Assembly (NCBI RefSeq): GCF_002008165.1
Contig: NZ_MRDM01000031.1
Location: forward strand, 186,001 to 250,000
Length of the DNA: 64,000 bases
Direction of reading: 5' to 3'
DNA from: Rhizobium laguerreae
GTDB lineage: Bacteria; Pseudomonadota; Alphaproteobacteria; Rhizobiales; Rhizobiaceae
How positions within the stretch are numbered: the stretch's first letter is position 1; every line of letters begins with the position of its first letter. Below are positions 25,104 through 33,848 of this stretch, one piece after another. A program made the translations under genes and the position numbers. Under the pieces are notes generated by a model that was given only the letters and a program-made list of their open reading frames with translations, was not told where the DNA came from and made no database searches.

Positions 25104-26153
25104 TTACTGTGCGAGCCACTTGTTGAAGCGTTCAGTCAACTCCTCATCATGATCGGCCCAGAACTCGGAGGAGACGACAAAGGCGTTCTTGGTATTTTCA
25201 GGCGCTGTCGGCAGATCGACGAGAATATCCGGCGGAACCTTTGCGATGGCCGCTTTCAGGGTCGGGCCATAGGAGATATATTTGGACTGCTGCGCCATCA
25301 CGTCGGGATTGACGGTGAAGGCGACGAATTTGTCCGCCAGTTCCTTGTTCTTCGAGCCTTTCGGCTCGGCCCAGAGATTGAAGTCCATTCCCTGGCCGTC
25401 CCAGACGATCTTGAAGTTCTTGCCGCTGTTCTTGACGGCATCGTAGATGCGGCCGTTCCATGCCGTAGTCATCACCACTTCGCCGTCGGCGAGAAGCTGC
25501 GGCGGCTGCGCGCCCGCCGTCCACCAGACCTTCACATCCTTCTTGATCGTGTCGAGCTTCTTGAAGGCGCGGTCGACGCCCTCCGACGTGCCGAGCACAT
25601 CGTAAACCTCGGCGGGTTTGACGCCGTCGGCAATCAAGGCGAATTCCAACGTGGTCTTCGGAGACTTGCGCAAGGCGCGCGGTCCGGGGAACTTGGCCGT
25701 GTCGAACAGATCGGCCATGGTCGTTGGCCCGCCATTCGGGAACTTGGCGGCATCAAAAGCATAGATGGTGCCGAAGACGATCGTCGCGACGGCGCAATCC
25801 ATCGCAGCGCCGTCGATGAAGGCGTCCTTGCCGCCGAGCTTCGAGTAGTCGATCGTTTCGAGCCAGCCCTCGTCGCAGCCTTGCAACGCATGGCTGGGTT
25901 CGACATCGACGACATCCCAGGTCACTTGGCCTGTTTCGACCATGCCCTTCAGCTTGGCCGTGGAGCCGTCCCATTCGTCCTGGAGGATCTTGGCGCCGGC
26001 TTCCTTGGCGAACGGCTTGAAAAAGGCCTCCTCCTGGCTCTTCGTATAGGCGCCACCCCAGGATGTGACGGTCAGCGTATCCTCGGCAAATGCGGCTCCT
26101 GCGATGGCAAGAGTGATGACGGAACTGAGAAGCATGTAGTTTAAACGCATCAT
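25104..26153 (-). CDS. polyamine-type ABC periplasmic binding protein
   Basis: 349 residues with a Sec signal peptide (YMLLSSVITLAIAGAAFA, cleavage before Glu). The mature protein begins DTLTVTSWGGAYTKSQEEAF and includes TWDVVDVEPSHA, TMADLFDTAKFPGPR and MTTAWNGRIYDA, the same group as the binding protein at 17193 but clearly diverged. It serves the permeases downstream and the ATPase encoded 48 bp upstream. Substrate unknown; the MocR/DadA-like neighbours suggest an amino compound. Confidence 0.9.
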   Translation of the reverse strand: MMRLNYMLLSSVITLAIAGAAFAEDTLTVTSWGGAYTKSQEEAFFKPFAKEAGAKILQDEWDGSTAKLKGMVETGQVTWDVVDVEPSHALQGCDEGWLETIDYSKLGGKDAFIDGAAMDCAVATIVFGTIYAFDAAKFPNGGPTTMADLFDTAKFPGPRALRKSPKTTLEFALIADGVKPAEVYDVLGTSEGVDRAFKKLDTIKKDVKVWWTAGAQPPQLLADGEVVMTTAWNGRIYDAVKNSGKNFKIVWDGQGMDFNLWAEPKGSKNKELADKFVAFTVNPDVMAQQSKYISYGPTLKAAIAKVPPDILVDLPTAPENTKNAFVVSSEFWADHDEELTERFNKWLAQ

Positions 26154-26201
26154 GGTGGTTCCCCTTTTTGTAGCTGCGTTTGCGAAAGAATGAATGTCCG
26201 G

Positions 26202-27284
26202 TCAGGAGAGCGCGAGCACGCGGCAATCCTCCGGCGTCCAGCCGATGACGGTATTCGCGCCTGGCGCATGAACCGGAATGTCCTGGGCGGCTGCCACTTT
26301 GATGAAGACGTCGTCGCAGCCACAGGCTGAGACGCGCAACCTGACATGGTCGCCGTGATAGATGATTTCCTTGAGCGTCGCGGTGAACCGGTTGGGAACC
26401 TCGGCTGCGGGCGCCAGCTGAATCCGCTCCGGCCGCAACACCAGCGTTGCCCGCGCGCCTTGCTTCAATCCTTCTCCGGCATAGCCGGCAATGATCGAAC
26501 CATCGGGCGCGCGAATTCGGCAGACCGCATCTTCGATCGCGACGACTTCGCCCGATATCGCATTGTTCTCGCCGATAAAGGTTGCGACGAAGGGGTTTGC
26601 CGGCGTCTCGTAGAGCGCATGCGGCGGTGCGATCTGCTGCAGGATGCCGTCATTGAACACGCCGACCCGATCCGACATAGTCAGCGCCTCGCTCTGGTCG
26701 TGGGTGACGTAGACGACGTTGATGCCGAGGCGGGCATGCAGGTGCTTGATCTCGAGCTGCATATGTTCGCGAAGCTGCTTGTCGAGCGCACCGAGCGGTT
26801 CGTCCATCAGCACGAGCTGCGGCTCGAAGACCAGAGCCCGGGCGAGCGCGATGCGCTGCTGTTGTCCGCCGGAAAGCTGGTTGGGCCGCCGCGTTTCGAA
26901 GCTCGCCATGCGCACCATGTCGAGCGCTCGGCGCACCCGCTCGGTGATCTCCGCGTTGCCGAGCCGGCGCATTTTCAGCGGGAAGGCGACGTTCTCGCCG
27001 ACGGTCATATGCGGGAAGAGTGCGTAGTTCTGGAAGACCACACCGATATTGCGGCGATGCGGCGGAACGCTGTCGATCCTGTTGTCGGCAAGGGTGATCG
27101 TCCCGTCGGTCGGCGCCTCGAAGCCGGCCAGCATCATCAGCGTCGTGGTCTTGCCGGATCCGGACGGACCGAGAAGGGTCAGAAATTCCCCTTTGGCGAT
27201 GTCGAGGTCCAGGCCGCGCACGACATAGCTGACGCCGTCATAGGATTTACGCACGCCTTCGAAAGCAATGAAGCGCTCGCTCAT
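26202..27284 (-). CDS. polyamine-type ABC transporter ATPase
   Basis: 360 residues. Walker A GPSGSGKTT is at 39-47, then VFQNYALFPHMTVGENVAFP, the signature LSGGQQQRIALARAL, Walker B LVLMDEP and the H-loop VTHDQSEA; the C-terminal TOBE part contains LVLRPERIQL. ATG 27284 has AGGAGG at good spacing. It is the first gene of the five-gene minus-strand operon (ATPase, binding protein, permease, permease, RidA), an order different from the other polyamine-type set in this window. Confidence 0.92.
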   Translation of the reverse strand: MSERFIAFEGVRKSYDGVSYVVRGLDLDIAKGEFLTLLGPSGSGKTTTLMMLAGFEAPTDGTITLADNRIDSVPPHRRNIGVVFQNYALFPHMTVGENVAFPLKMRRLGNAEITERVRRALDMVRMASFETRRPNQLSGGQQQRIALARALVFEPQLVLMDEPLGALDKQLREHMQLEIKHLHARLGINVVYVTHDQSEALTMSDRVGVFNDGILQQIAPPHALYETPANPFVATFIGENNAISGEVVAIEDAVCRIRAPDGSIIAGYAGEGLKQGARATLVLRPERIQLAPAAEVPNRFTATLKEIIYHGDHVRLRVSACGCDDVFIKVAAAQDIPVHAPGANTVIGWTPEDCRVLALS

Positions 27285-27370
27285 GAAGTCCTCCTGTTTG
27301 CATCGGCGGGTCCCTGCCTCTTTGTCTCGATGCTGGGTCATATTGTCTCGGTCCAGTTCGGCTTGTCAAG

Positions 27371-27392
27371 CCACACAAATAATTTTGTGTGG
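27371..27392. promoter_or_regulatory. inverted repeat between divergent importer and mocR genes
   Basis: CCACACAAA (27371-27379), 4 bases, TTTGTGTGG (27384-27392): perfect 9-bp arms. It sits directly upstream of a minus-strand TTGACA (27369-27364) with a weak CAATAT 18 bp on. That placement suits activation of the importer operon, probably by the divergent MocR protein, though repression cannot be excluded. Confidence 0.65.
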
Positions 27393-27523
27393 CGGCGGCG
27401 ACAGGGTCTCGAAAACGCGGGAAAAGCGTGCTATGTCGCACGAAAGCAAGCTGAATCGCAGCGCCACGGTGATTGATGCGCGCGTTCGGCTTATGGGATT
27501 TATGCCGCTGTTACAGGAATTGT

Positions 27524-28921
27524 ATGTCTGAAAGATCGGAAGTGACCCGGACAAATCAGGAGAGGGAAACGCGGATACCGGCCTATCTGGAGCTCGCAAA
27601 CGAGCTCGAGGCGAGGATCCGCTCGGGGGCCTTGCCCCCCGGCAGCCAGCTTCCGCCGCAGCGTGACCTCGCGCGGGAGCGGTCGCTCAACGTCTCCACA
27701 GTCACGCGCGCCTACCGCGAATTGCAGAACCTCAACCTTGTGATGGGCAGCACCCGGCGCGGCACGATCGTGATGGGCGACGGCGCCATGCCGCGGGTCG
27801 ACCGGGCGGCGAGCCCGGCCGGTGTCATAGACCTGACGGTCAACCGGCCGGCCGTCGACGATTTCCAGCAGCGCTTGGCGCAATCTTTGCCTGACCTGTC
27901 GTCCGACCGGCGCTTTCGCCAGATGCAGGAATACCAGCCGCCGGAAGGGCCGGCCTGGGCACGCCACGCGGCGAGGAAATGGATATCGCTCAACGGCTTC
28001 GATCCGTCCGAAGAGGATATCGTGGTCACCAGCGGCGCCCAGCACGCTTTGCTGGCGGTGATCAGCAGCCTGATAGAGCCCGGCGACACCATCGTCTGCG
28101 ATCGGCTGACCTATTACGGCCTGATCGCGCTTGCCCAAATGTTCCGCTTCCGCATTATCGGCATTGGAAGTGACGATCAGGGCATGTCGGCGGCGGAAGT
28201 CGACGATATCTGCCGCCGTGAGACGGTCCGCGCCGTCTTCACAGTTCCCTCGATGCACAATCCGACCGTCGTCACCATGAGCGAGGCTCGCCGGCGCGAA
28301 CTGGTCGATGTCGCGGAAAAGCACGATCTCGTCATCATCGAGGACGATGTCTATGGACCGATGCTCGGGACCCGGGCAAGCGCCTTGATCACGCTTGCGC
28401 CGAGCAGAACCTACCATATATCAGCGCTCTCCAAGGCGCTGGCGCCGGGTCTGCGCGTCGGCTATCTCTCCTGCCCGCCCGGCCGGGCGCTGCTGTCTGC
28501 CGAGGCGGTTCGCACGACCGCCTGGATGCCCTCTCCGCTGCCGCTGCTGCTTGCGACCCGCTGGCTGGAGGACGGCACGGCCGAAGCGATCCTGAAGGCT
28601 CAGCTTGCGGAGCTGCGCGCACGCCACGCGATCGTCACGACGATCCTTGCCGGCCATTCCTTCTCCGCCGATCCGCGCTGCATGTTTTTATGGCTGAGGT
28701 TGCCGGCGCCATGGCGATGCGAGGATTTTGCCGCCAATCTGCGCGCCCATGGCGTTGCCGTCATGGCTGCCACCGCCTTTGCCTGTGACCGTCAGCCGGT
28801 CGAGCATGCCGTTCGCGTCAATGTCGGCTGCGCATCGTCGCGTGATGAACTTGCAACGGCGCTGCGCATCATTGCCGCCACGCTGAACGATCGTCCCCGC
28901 GCTCTGGCCGGCCTGGTCTAG
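27524..28921 (+). CDS. MocR-family regulator (GntR helix-turn-helix plus aminotransferase domain)
   Basis: 465 residues. A GntR-type winged helix lies at about 20-85 (PPQRDLARERSLNVSTVTRA). A PLP fold type I domain follows, with SMHNPT near 243-248, IIEDDVYG and the cofactor lysine K304 in HISALSKALAPG. MocR proteins bind PLP and an amino compound and switch amine/amino-acid genes. ATG 27524 has AGGA upstream; the frame is open to 27473. It is divergent from the importer and ends 3 bp before the DadA-like oxidase, so it probably controls both. Confidence 0.92.
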   Translation: MSERSEVTRTNQERETRIPAYLELANELEARIRSGALPPGSQLPPQRDLARERSLNVSTVTRAYRELQNLNLVMGSTRRGTIVMGDGAMPRVDRAASPAGVIDLTVNRPAVDDFQQRLAQSLPDLSSDRRFRQMQEYQPPEGPAWARHAARKWISLNGFDPSEEDIVVTSGAQHALLAVISSLIEPGDTIVCDRLTYYGLIALAQMFRFRIIGIGSDDQGMSAAEVDDICRRETVRAVFTVPSMHNPTVVTMSEARRRELVDVAEKHDLVIIEDDVYGPMLGTRASALITLAPSRTYHISALSKALAPGLRVGYLSCPPGRALLSAEAVRTTAWMPSPLPLLLATRWLEDGTAEAILKAQLAELRARHAIVTTILAGHSFSADPRCMFLWLRLPAPWRCEDFAANLRAHGVAVMAATAFACDRQPVEHAVRVNVGCASSRDELATALRIIAATLNDRPRALAGLV

Positions 28922-28924
28922 GCG

Positions 28925-30217
28925 ATGAACAAGTCGCTGCCGGAGCTTCAGCCCTTGCCCGACGCCGAGCGCCAGCATGTGGCTGTGGTCGGTGCCGGAT
29001 TGGTCGGTCTCTGCACGGCCCTTTGGCTGCAAAGAATGGGGCACCGGGTCACGATTATCGATCCGGCGCCGCCCTTGGGCGATGCATCCTACCGGCAGTC
29101 CTGCTCCTATGGGAATGCCTGCACCTTTGCGCCGCACGGCGTCGTTCCCGTCGCGACGCCGGGCGTCATCTGGCTTGTGCCGGGCATGCTGCTCAATCCG
29201 CTCGGTCCGCTGGCGATCGTCTGGAGATACCTGCCGCAACTGGTACCGTGGCTGCGCGCCTTCCTGGCATCGAGCGGGAAATCCGAGGTCGAGCGGATCG
29301 CCGGCGCACTGGCGGTGCTGCTTTCCCACGCCGATGCCGCTTGGCGACCGCTTGTCACGCAGGCAGGCGCCGAGCGGCTGAAACGGCATGACGGCTGCCT
29401 GTATCTCTATAAGAGCGAAGCGCAATTCCGGGCGGCTGACGCCGAGAACGCGCTGCGTGAGCGTCATGGCGTCGCGATGGACCGGCTGAACCGCGCCGAT
29501 ATCCAGAACATGGAGCCTAATCTTGCGCCGCTCTACCACAAGGGCGTGCTGTTCCGTGACGCTTATGTCTTTTCCAGCCCCAGGCAACTCGCCTTCGCGC
29601 TTGCGGAGGCTGTTATAAACGGCGGAGGGGAAATCGTCCGCGGCGAAGTCTCGGCGATCGAGCCGCGCGACAACGGCATCGGCCTGCGGATCGCGGACAA
29701 GCAAATCCTTGCGGACCATGCGGTCGTGGCCGCCGGCGCCCATTCGCGCAAACTGACGGCATCGATCGGCGATCTCGTCCTGCTCGACACCGAGCGCGGT
29801 TATCACGTCCTGTTCCCGCAAGCGGGCCATCTGCTGTCGCGCCCGGTCTGCTATCCCGAACACGGTTTCTACATGGTGCCGATGGCAGATGGATTGCGTG
29901 CGGCCGGAACTGTCGAACTCGGCGGACTTGCCGCTCCGTTGAACCCCAAGCGGACCGCGATGATCCGTGACGGCGTGAAAATGCTCCTGCCGGCGGCCGG
30001 ACAGGGCAGCGACGAGTGGCTGGGTTTTCGCCCGTCCATGCCGGATTCACTTCCGGTGATCGGTAGCTCCCGGCACTTGCCTCGTGTCACCTATGCCTTC
30101 GGCCACGGCCATGTCGGTCTGACGCTGTCGGCTCTGACCGGCTATCTGGTTTCCCAACTGGTCGCAGGACAGCCCCCGGCTGTCGATCTGGCGCCCCTGC
30201 GTCCCGACCGGTTTTAG
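28925..30217 (+). CDS. FAD-dependent amino acid oxidase/dehydrogenase, DadA-like
   Basis: 430 residues, DAO superfamily. The FAD motif VAVVGAGLVGLCTALWLQRMG is near 18-38, then SCSYGNA, LYHKGVLF, GLRAAGTVELGG and, near the end, PVIG and YAFGHGHVGLTL, all typical of D-amino-acid dehydrogenases. It would oxidise a D-amino acid or a secondary amine such as D-hydroxyproline to an imine, passing electrons to the respiratory chain. It forms a unit with mocR. A 12-bp inverted repeat starts at its stop codon. Confidence 0.85.
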   Translation: MNKSLPELQPLPDAERQHVAVVGAGLVGLCTALWLQRMGHRVTIIDPAPPLGDASYRQSCSYGNACTFAPHGVVPVATPGVIWLVPGMLLNPLGPLAIVWRYLPQLVPWLRAFLASSGKSEVERIAGALAVLLSHADAAWRPLVTQAGAERLKRHDGCLYLYKSEAQFRAADAENALRERHGVAMDRLNRADIQNMEPNLAPLYHKGVLFRDAYVFSSPRQLAFALAEAVINGGGEIVRGEVSAIEPRDNGIGLRIADKQILADHAVVAAGAHSRKLTASIGDLVLLDTERGYHVLFPQAGHLLSRPVCYPEHGFYMVPMADGLRAAGTVELGGLAAPLNPKRTAMIRDGVKMLLPAAGQGSDEWLGFRPSMPDSLPVIGSSRHLPRVTYAFGHGHVGLTLSALTGYLVSQLVAGQPPAVDLAPLRPDRF

Positions 30218-30268
30218 GTAGGCGGCTCTAATCGGCGCTCTTTTTTCGGTTGGAGCGAGCCGCCTACC
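30217..30268 (+). terminator. hairpin with 12-bp perfect arms after the DadA-like gene
   Basis: GGTAGGCGGCTC (30217-30228) and GAGCCGCCTACC (30257-30268) with a 28-base loop holding a run of six T. The first arm begins in the stop codon. It likely ends or insulates the mocR unit before the toxin-antitoxin genes. Confidence 0.55.
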
Positions 30269-30331
30269 AACAAGCCTTGAATGTAAGGAAAAATTCCATT
30301 ACTTTTCTATTGGTTCACGAGGAGATTTGGC

Positions 30332-30583
30332 ATGGCTTCCCTTGCCGTCACAATGAAAGGGCAAATCACGCTGAGACGGGATTTGCTGACGCACCTTGGG
30401 GTCAAACCGGGGGAGCGGATCGAATTCGACAAGCTGCCTGGGGGCGAGCTGCGGGTAAAGGCTGCTCGTCCGACGGGGACAATCGACGACTTTATCGGTC
30501 GGCATGCCGGCAAGATGAAGAAGCCCTTGACCATTGAAGAGATGAACGAAATCGCGGCTTCGGGCTGGGCCGGCGAGGAATGA
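30332..30583 (+). CDS. vapB: AbrB/MazE-type (VapB) antitoxin
   Basis: 83 residues. The N-terminal half is a swapped-hairpin AbrB DNA-binding fold (VTMKGQITLRRDLLTHLGVKPGERIEF). The C-terminal tail after residue 50 (IDDFIGRHAGKMKKPLTIEEM) is the toxin-binding part. It overlaps the toxin by 4 nt (ATGA). AGGAG precedes the start. With the toxin it would autorepress the pair. Confidence 0.87.
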   Translation: MASLAVTMKGQITLRRDLLTHLGVKPGERIEFDKLPGGELRVKAARPTGTIDDFIGRHAGKMKKPLTIEEMNEIAASGWAGEE

Positions 30584-30978
30584 AGGTTTCAGTCGATACC
30601 AACATTCTTGCTCGAGCCGTCCTGCAGGACGATGCCGAGCAGGGCAGGGCAGCGGCAAAGCTCCTCAAGGAAGCATCGCTGATCGCGGTTTCCCTGCCGA
30701 GTTTGTGTGAACTGGTCTGGATACTGCGTCGAGGCGCCAGGCTGTCAAAGGAAGATGTTTCACAGACGATCCACGACCTGCTCAACGCGGGCAATGTGGC
30801 GATGAACCGTCCTGCGGTCGAAGCAGGACTGGCCATGCTGGAGGCCGGCGGCGATTTCGCAGATGGCGTGATTGCCCATGAAGGAGCATGGCTTGGCGGC
30901 GAGAGCTTCGTATCTTTCGACAAGCAGGCGGTCGAACTGGTCATCCGCCAAGGCCAACCCGCGCGTCTTCTCGCCTGA
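30580..30978 (+). CDS. vapC: PIN-domain (VapC) ribonuclease toxin
   Basis: 132 residues. The PIN acidic residues are visible: Asp6 (SVDTNILARA), Glu44 (LCELVW), Asp95 (FADGVIAH) and Asp114 (FVSFDKQA). VapC toxins cleave specific RNAs such as initiator tRNA or rRNA loops. The gene is coupled to vapB and is convergent with the sugar importer ATPase. It is the second addiction module on this replicon segment. Confidence 0.9.
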   Translation: MKVSVDTNILARAVLQDDAEQGRAAAKLLKEASLIAVSLPSLCELVWILRRGARLSKEDVSQTIHDLLNAGNVAMNRPAVEAGLAMLEAGGDFADGVIAHEGAWLGGESFVSFDKQAVELVIRQGQPARLLA

Positions 30979-31097
30979 AATTCCGCAGGCTCATAAGCGG
31001 GTAGGAAGGAAAGCGGCGCTTTTCGTCTGGTGCCGATCAGGTCGATGCTGAGCGGTTGCAAGCGTTTCAACGCTGAGACGACCGGCGAGCATTGACT

Positions 31098-32075
31098 TCA
31101 GAACCGATGTTCCGCTCCTTCGACCGGATTTGCCCAGACCGTCATACCAGGCGCAAACGGCGTCTCGCCTTCGGCGCGCACCACCATCTCGCCGAGTTCG
31201 GGGACGTCGAGGTAGAGGATTGCGTCGGCGCCAAGCCGCTCGAGATGCCGGATCCTGCCCTGCCATTGCCCGGCACCTTCCGAAAGCCTGATATGTTCGG
31301 GGCGAATACCATAAGTCGTGCAGTTCATTCGCCGCGCGGTCTCGCCGCCATAGAGGTTCATCTTCGGGCTGCCGATGAAACCGGCGACGAAGGGTGTCGC
31401 GGGCTTGCGGTAGAGTTCCATCGGGCTGCCGATCTGCTCGACCGCGCCTCCATTCAGGACGACGATCTTGTCCGCCATCGTCATCGCTTCGACCTGGTCG
31501 TGGGTGACATAGATCATCGTCGACTTCAGGCGGGCGTGCAGATCGGCGATCTCGAGGCGCATCTGGGCTCTGAGCGAAGCGTCGAGATTGGAGAGCGGCT
31601 CGTCGAACAGGAAAACTTTGGGGTCGCGAACGATCGCCCGGCCGATGGCGACGCGCTGCCTCTGGCCGCCGGAGAGTGCTTTCGGTTTTCTCTGCAAGAG
31701 ATGGGTGAGCTGCAATGTTTCGGCGGCTGCCGCCACCTTGGCGGCGATCTCAGCCTTCGGGCGGCGGGCGAGCGAAAGCCCGAAGCCGATATTCTCCGCC
31801 ACGGTCATGTGCGGGTAGAGCGCGTAGCTCTGGAATACCATGGCAATGCCGCGCTCCGAGGGTTCGGCATAGGTCACGTCCTTGCTGCCGATGGTCAGCG
31901 CGCCTGACGTCGCTTCCTCCAGGCCGGCGATGATCCGCAGCAGCGTCGACTTTCCGCATCCAGATGGGCCGACGAAAACGACGAACTCGCCGGAGGCAAC
32001 CTCCAGATCGATCCCCTTGATGACTTCAAGGGCGCCAAAGCTCTTGCGAACCTGTTTGAGAGTGAGCTCAGCCAT
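31098..32075 (-). CDS. sugar ABC transporter ATPase (MalK/UgpC type)
   Basis: 325 residues. Walker A GPSGCGKST is at 36-44, then MVFQSYALYPHMTV, LSGGQRQRVAIGRAI, VFLFDEPLSNLDA and YVTHDQVEAMTMADKIVV, the hallmark run of CUT1 sugar-importer ATPases. The C-terminal regulatory domain is slightly short. It is the last gene of the rhamnosidase operon, 4 bp behind a permease. Confidence 0.92.
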   Translation of the reverse strand: MAELTLKQVRKSFGALEVIKGIDLEVASGEFVVFVGPSGCGKSTLLRIIAGLEEATSGALTIGSKDVTYAEPSERGIAMVFQSYALYPHMTVAENIGFGLSLARRPKAEIAAKVAAAAETLQLTHLLQRKPKALSGGQRQRVAIGRAIVRDPKVFLFDEPLSNLDASLRAQMRLEIADLHARLKSTMIYVTHDQVEAMTMADKIVVLNGGAVEQIGSPMELYRKPATPFVAGFIGSPKMNLYGGETARRMNCTTYGIRPEHIRLSEGAGQWQGRIRHLERLGADAILYLDVPELGEMVVRAEGETPFAPGMTVWANPVEGAEHRF

Positions 32076-32079
32076 TCTG

Positions 32080-32907
32080 CTACCCTTTGACTGCGCCAGC
32101 CGTCATGCCCGCGACGATCTGCCGGTTGAAGAAGATGAAGACGATCAGCGGCGGGATCGTCACGAGGAGGATATTCATGAACAGGAGATTGTACTGGCTC
32201 GTGTACATGCTCTGGAAGTTATAGAGCGTCAGTTGCACGGTCACGTTCTCCTTGCCCGGAAGATAGTAGAGCGGGTTGGTGAAATCGTTGAAGATCGCAA
32301 TGGACTGAACGACGATGTTGGTGACGGTCACCGGCTTCAGCAGCGGCAGGATCACTCTGAAGAAAATCTGCCGGGGCTTGGCGCCATCGATCAGCGCCGC
32401 CTCGTCGAGGTCGCGCGGTATGGTCGAGATGAACGACCGGTAGAGCAGGGTCGAGAAAGAGAGATTGTAGGCGACCTGGATCAGGATCATCCCGGTCATG
32501 GTCTTGAAGAGACCGATCTCCTGCAGGAGGCCGATGGTTGGCACGACGGCTGGGGGCATCATCAGACCCATGAAAAGGGCAATGGAGGCCACCCTGTTCC
32601 AGGCGGTCTTGCGGCGCTGCATTACATAACCGACCATCGCCGAAAGTAGGATCAGGATCGTGACAGAGACCACGGTGATCAGCGAGGAGTTGAAATAGGC
32701 GAGCACGAGCTGGTAGTCGCGCGCCTTGAAAACGGCCACCAGATTATCCCAGAACAGCCACTGCTCAGGCAAATCGAAATTGAGGCGGGACGCTTCGGAT
32801 TTCGATTTGACCGCCTGCAGAGCGACGAAAACGAAAGGCATCACGAAGACGACGGCAGCCACCGCAAGGGCTATCGCGCCGGTCACGTAAGGGCGGGAGC
32901 TTCTCAT
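32080..32907 (-). CDS. sugar ABC permease (MalG type)
   Basis: 275 residues with six membrane helices (first GAIALAVAAVVFVMPFVFVA). The coupling loop is LDEAALIDGAKPRQIFFRVILPLLKP, and the C-terminus AGMTAGAVKG is the standard MalG end. ATG 32907 overlaps the stop of the upstream permease by 4 nt. It forms the membrane channel with the other permease. Confidence 0.9.
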   Translation of the reverse strand: MRSSRPYVTGAIALAVAAVVFVMPFVFVALQAVKSKSEASRLNFDLPEQWLFWDNLVAVFKARDYQLVLAYFNSSLITVVSVTILILLSAMVGYVMQRRKTAWNRVASIALFMGLMMPPAVVPTIGLLQEIGLFKTMTGMILIQVAYNLSFSTLLYRSFISTIPRDLDEAALIDGAKPRQIFFRVILPLLKPVTVTNIVVQSIAIFNDFTNPLYYLPGKENVTVQLTLYNFQSMYTSQYNLLFMNILLVTIPPLIVFIFFNRQIVAGMTAGAVKG

Positions 32908-33782
32908 TCTTCGACCCCACGTCGGTTGAACCAAAGGGTGAGTGGCAGGATGATCACTGCAATCAGCGCAAACAGGATGACGTTTCCAGCGGTCGACAGA
33001 CCGTAGAAGCCTGCCTGGTACTGTTTGTAGATGACCGAAGCGATCACATCAGAGGAGAAACCGGGCCCTCCGCGGGTCATCGCCCATATCAGGTCAAAGG
33101 ATCGAAGCCCGCCGATCAGCGACAATGTCACCACGGTAATGGTGGCGGGACGCACAAGCGGCAGAGTGATCCGGAAAAATTGCTGGGGGCGTGTGGCGCC
33201 GTCAATTCTGGCCGCCTCATAATAGTCAGGGCTGATCGCAGCGAGGCCGGCGATGAAGATCAGTGTGGCGAGGCCGACACCCTTCCAGAGATCGACGAGC
33301 GCCACGGAAAAAAGCGCGAGTGCCGGATTGGTGAGCCATCCCGGGCCGGGAATGCCGAGCGTTTCGAGCGTGACATTGATGATGCCCCTGGTGGGATGCA
33401 TCATCACCGTGAAGGTGATGCCGATGCCGATCGTCGAGACCAGAACGGGAAAGAAGACCAGCGTGCGCAGGAAACCACGGGCGAAAATATTGCTGGTCAG
33501 CATCACGGCGAGCAGCAACCCGCAGACCGTCTTCAGGCCGGATGTCGTCACGGCATAGATCAGCGTGTTGACCAGTCCCTTGACCAGGAAGGGTTCGGAA
33601 AAGAACTGCTGAAAGTTTTCGAGCCCGATGAATTCGGCGGTCGAAAGATCCCAGCGTGTCAGGCTGAACCAGAGAGAGGATACCGTGGGAACCAGAAACA
33701 GCACGCCATAAATGATTGCGGCCGGAATGAAAAACCACAGCGGGTAGGGCGATTTGCGCGAGCGGGGGCGTGTCTCTGTCAT
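32904..33782 (-). CDS. sugar ABC permease (MalF type)
   Basis: 292 residues with six membrane helices (first LWFFIPAAIIYGVLFLVPTV). The coupling loop is YEAARIDGATRPQQFFRITLPLVRP. It is separated from the binding protein gene by 66 bp that contain a perfect hairpin, and coupled to the second permease by a 4-nt overlap. Confidence 0.9.
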   Translation of the reverse strand: MTETRPRSRKSPYPLWFFIPAAIIYGVLFLVPTVSSLWFSLTRWDLSTAEFIGLENFQQFFSEPFLVKGLVNTLIYAVTTSGLKTVCGLLLAVMLTSNIFARGFLRTLVFFPVLVSTIGIGITFTVMMHPTRGIINVTLETLGIPGPGWLTNPALALFSVALVDLWKGVGLATLIFIAGLAAISPDYYEAARIDGATRPQQFFRITLPLVRPATITVVTLSLIGGLRSFDLIWAMTRGGPGFSSDVIASVIYKQYQAGFYGLSTAGNVILFALIAVIILPLTLWFNRRGVEE

Positions 33783-33806
33783 GACGACCTCTTCGATCGG
33801 GTGGAA

Positions 33807-33828
33807 CCTCGCTCCATCAGGAGCGAGG
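33807..33828 (-). terminator. intercistronic hairpin after the binding protein gene
   Basis: CCTCGCTCC (33807-33815), loop ATCA, GGAGCGAGG (33820-33828): 9-bp perfect stem between the binding protein and permease genes. No T run follows on the minus strand, so partial read-through is expected. Confidence 0.65.
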
Positions 33829-33848
33829 ATGACTGGCCCGATAGACCG

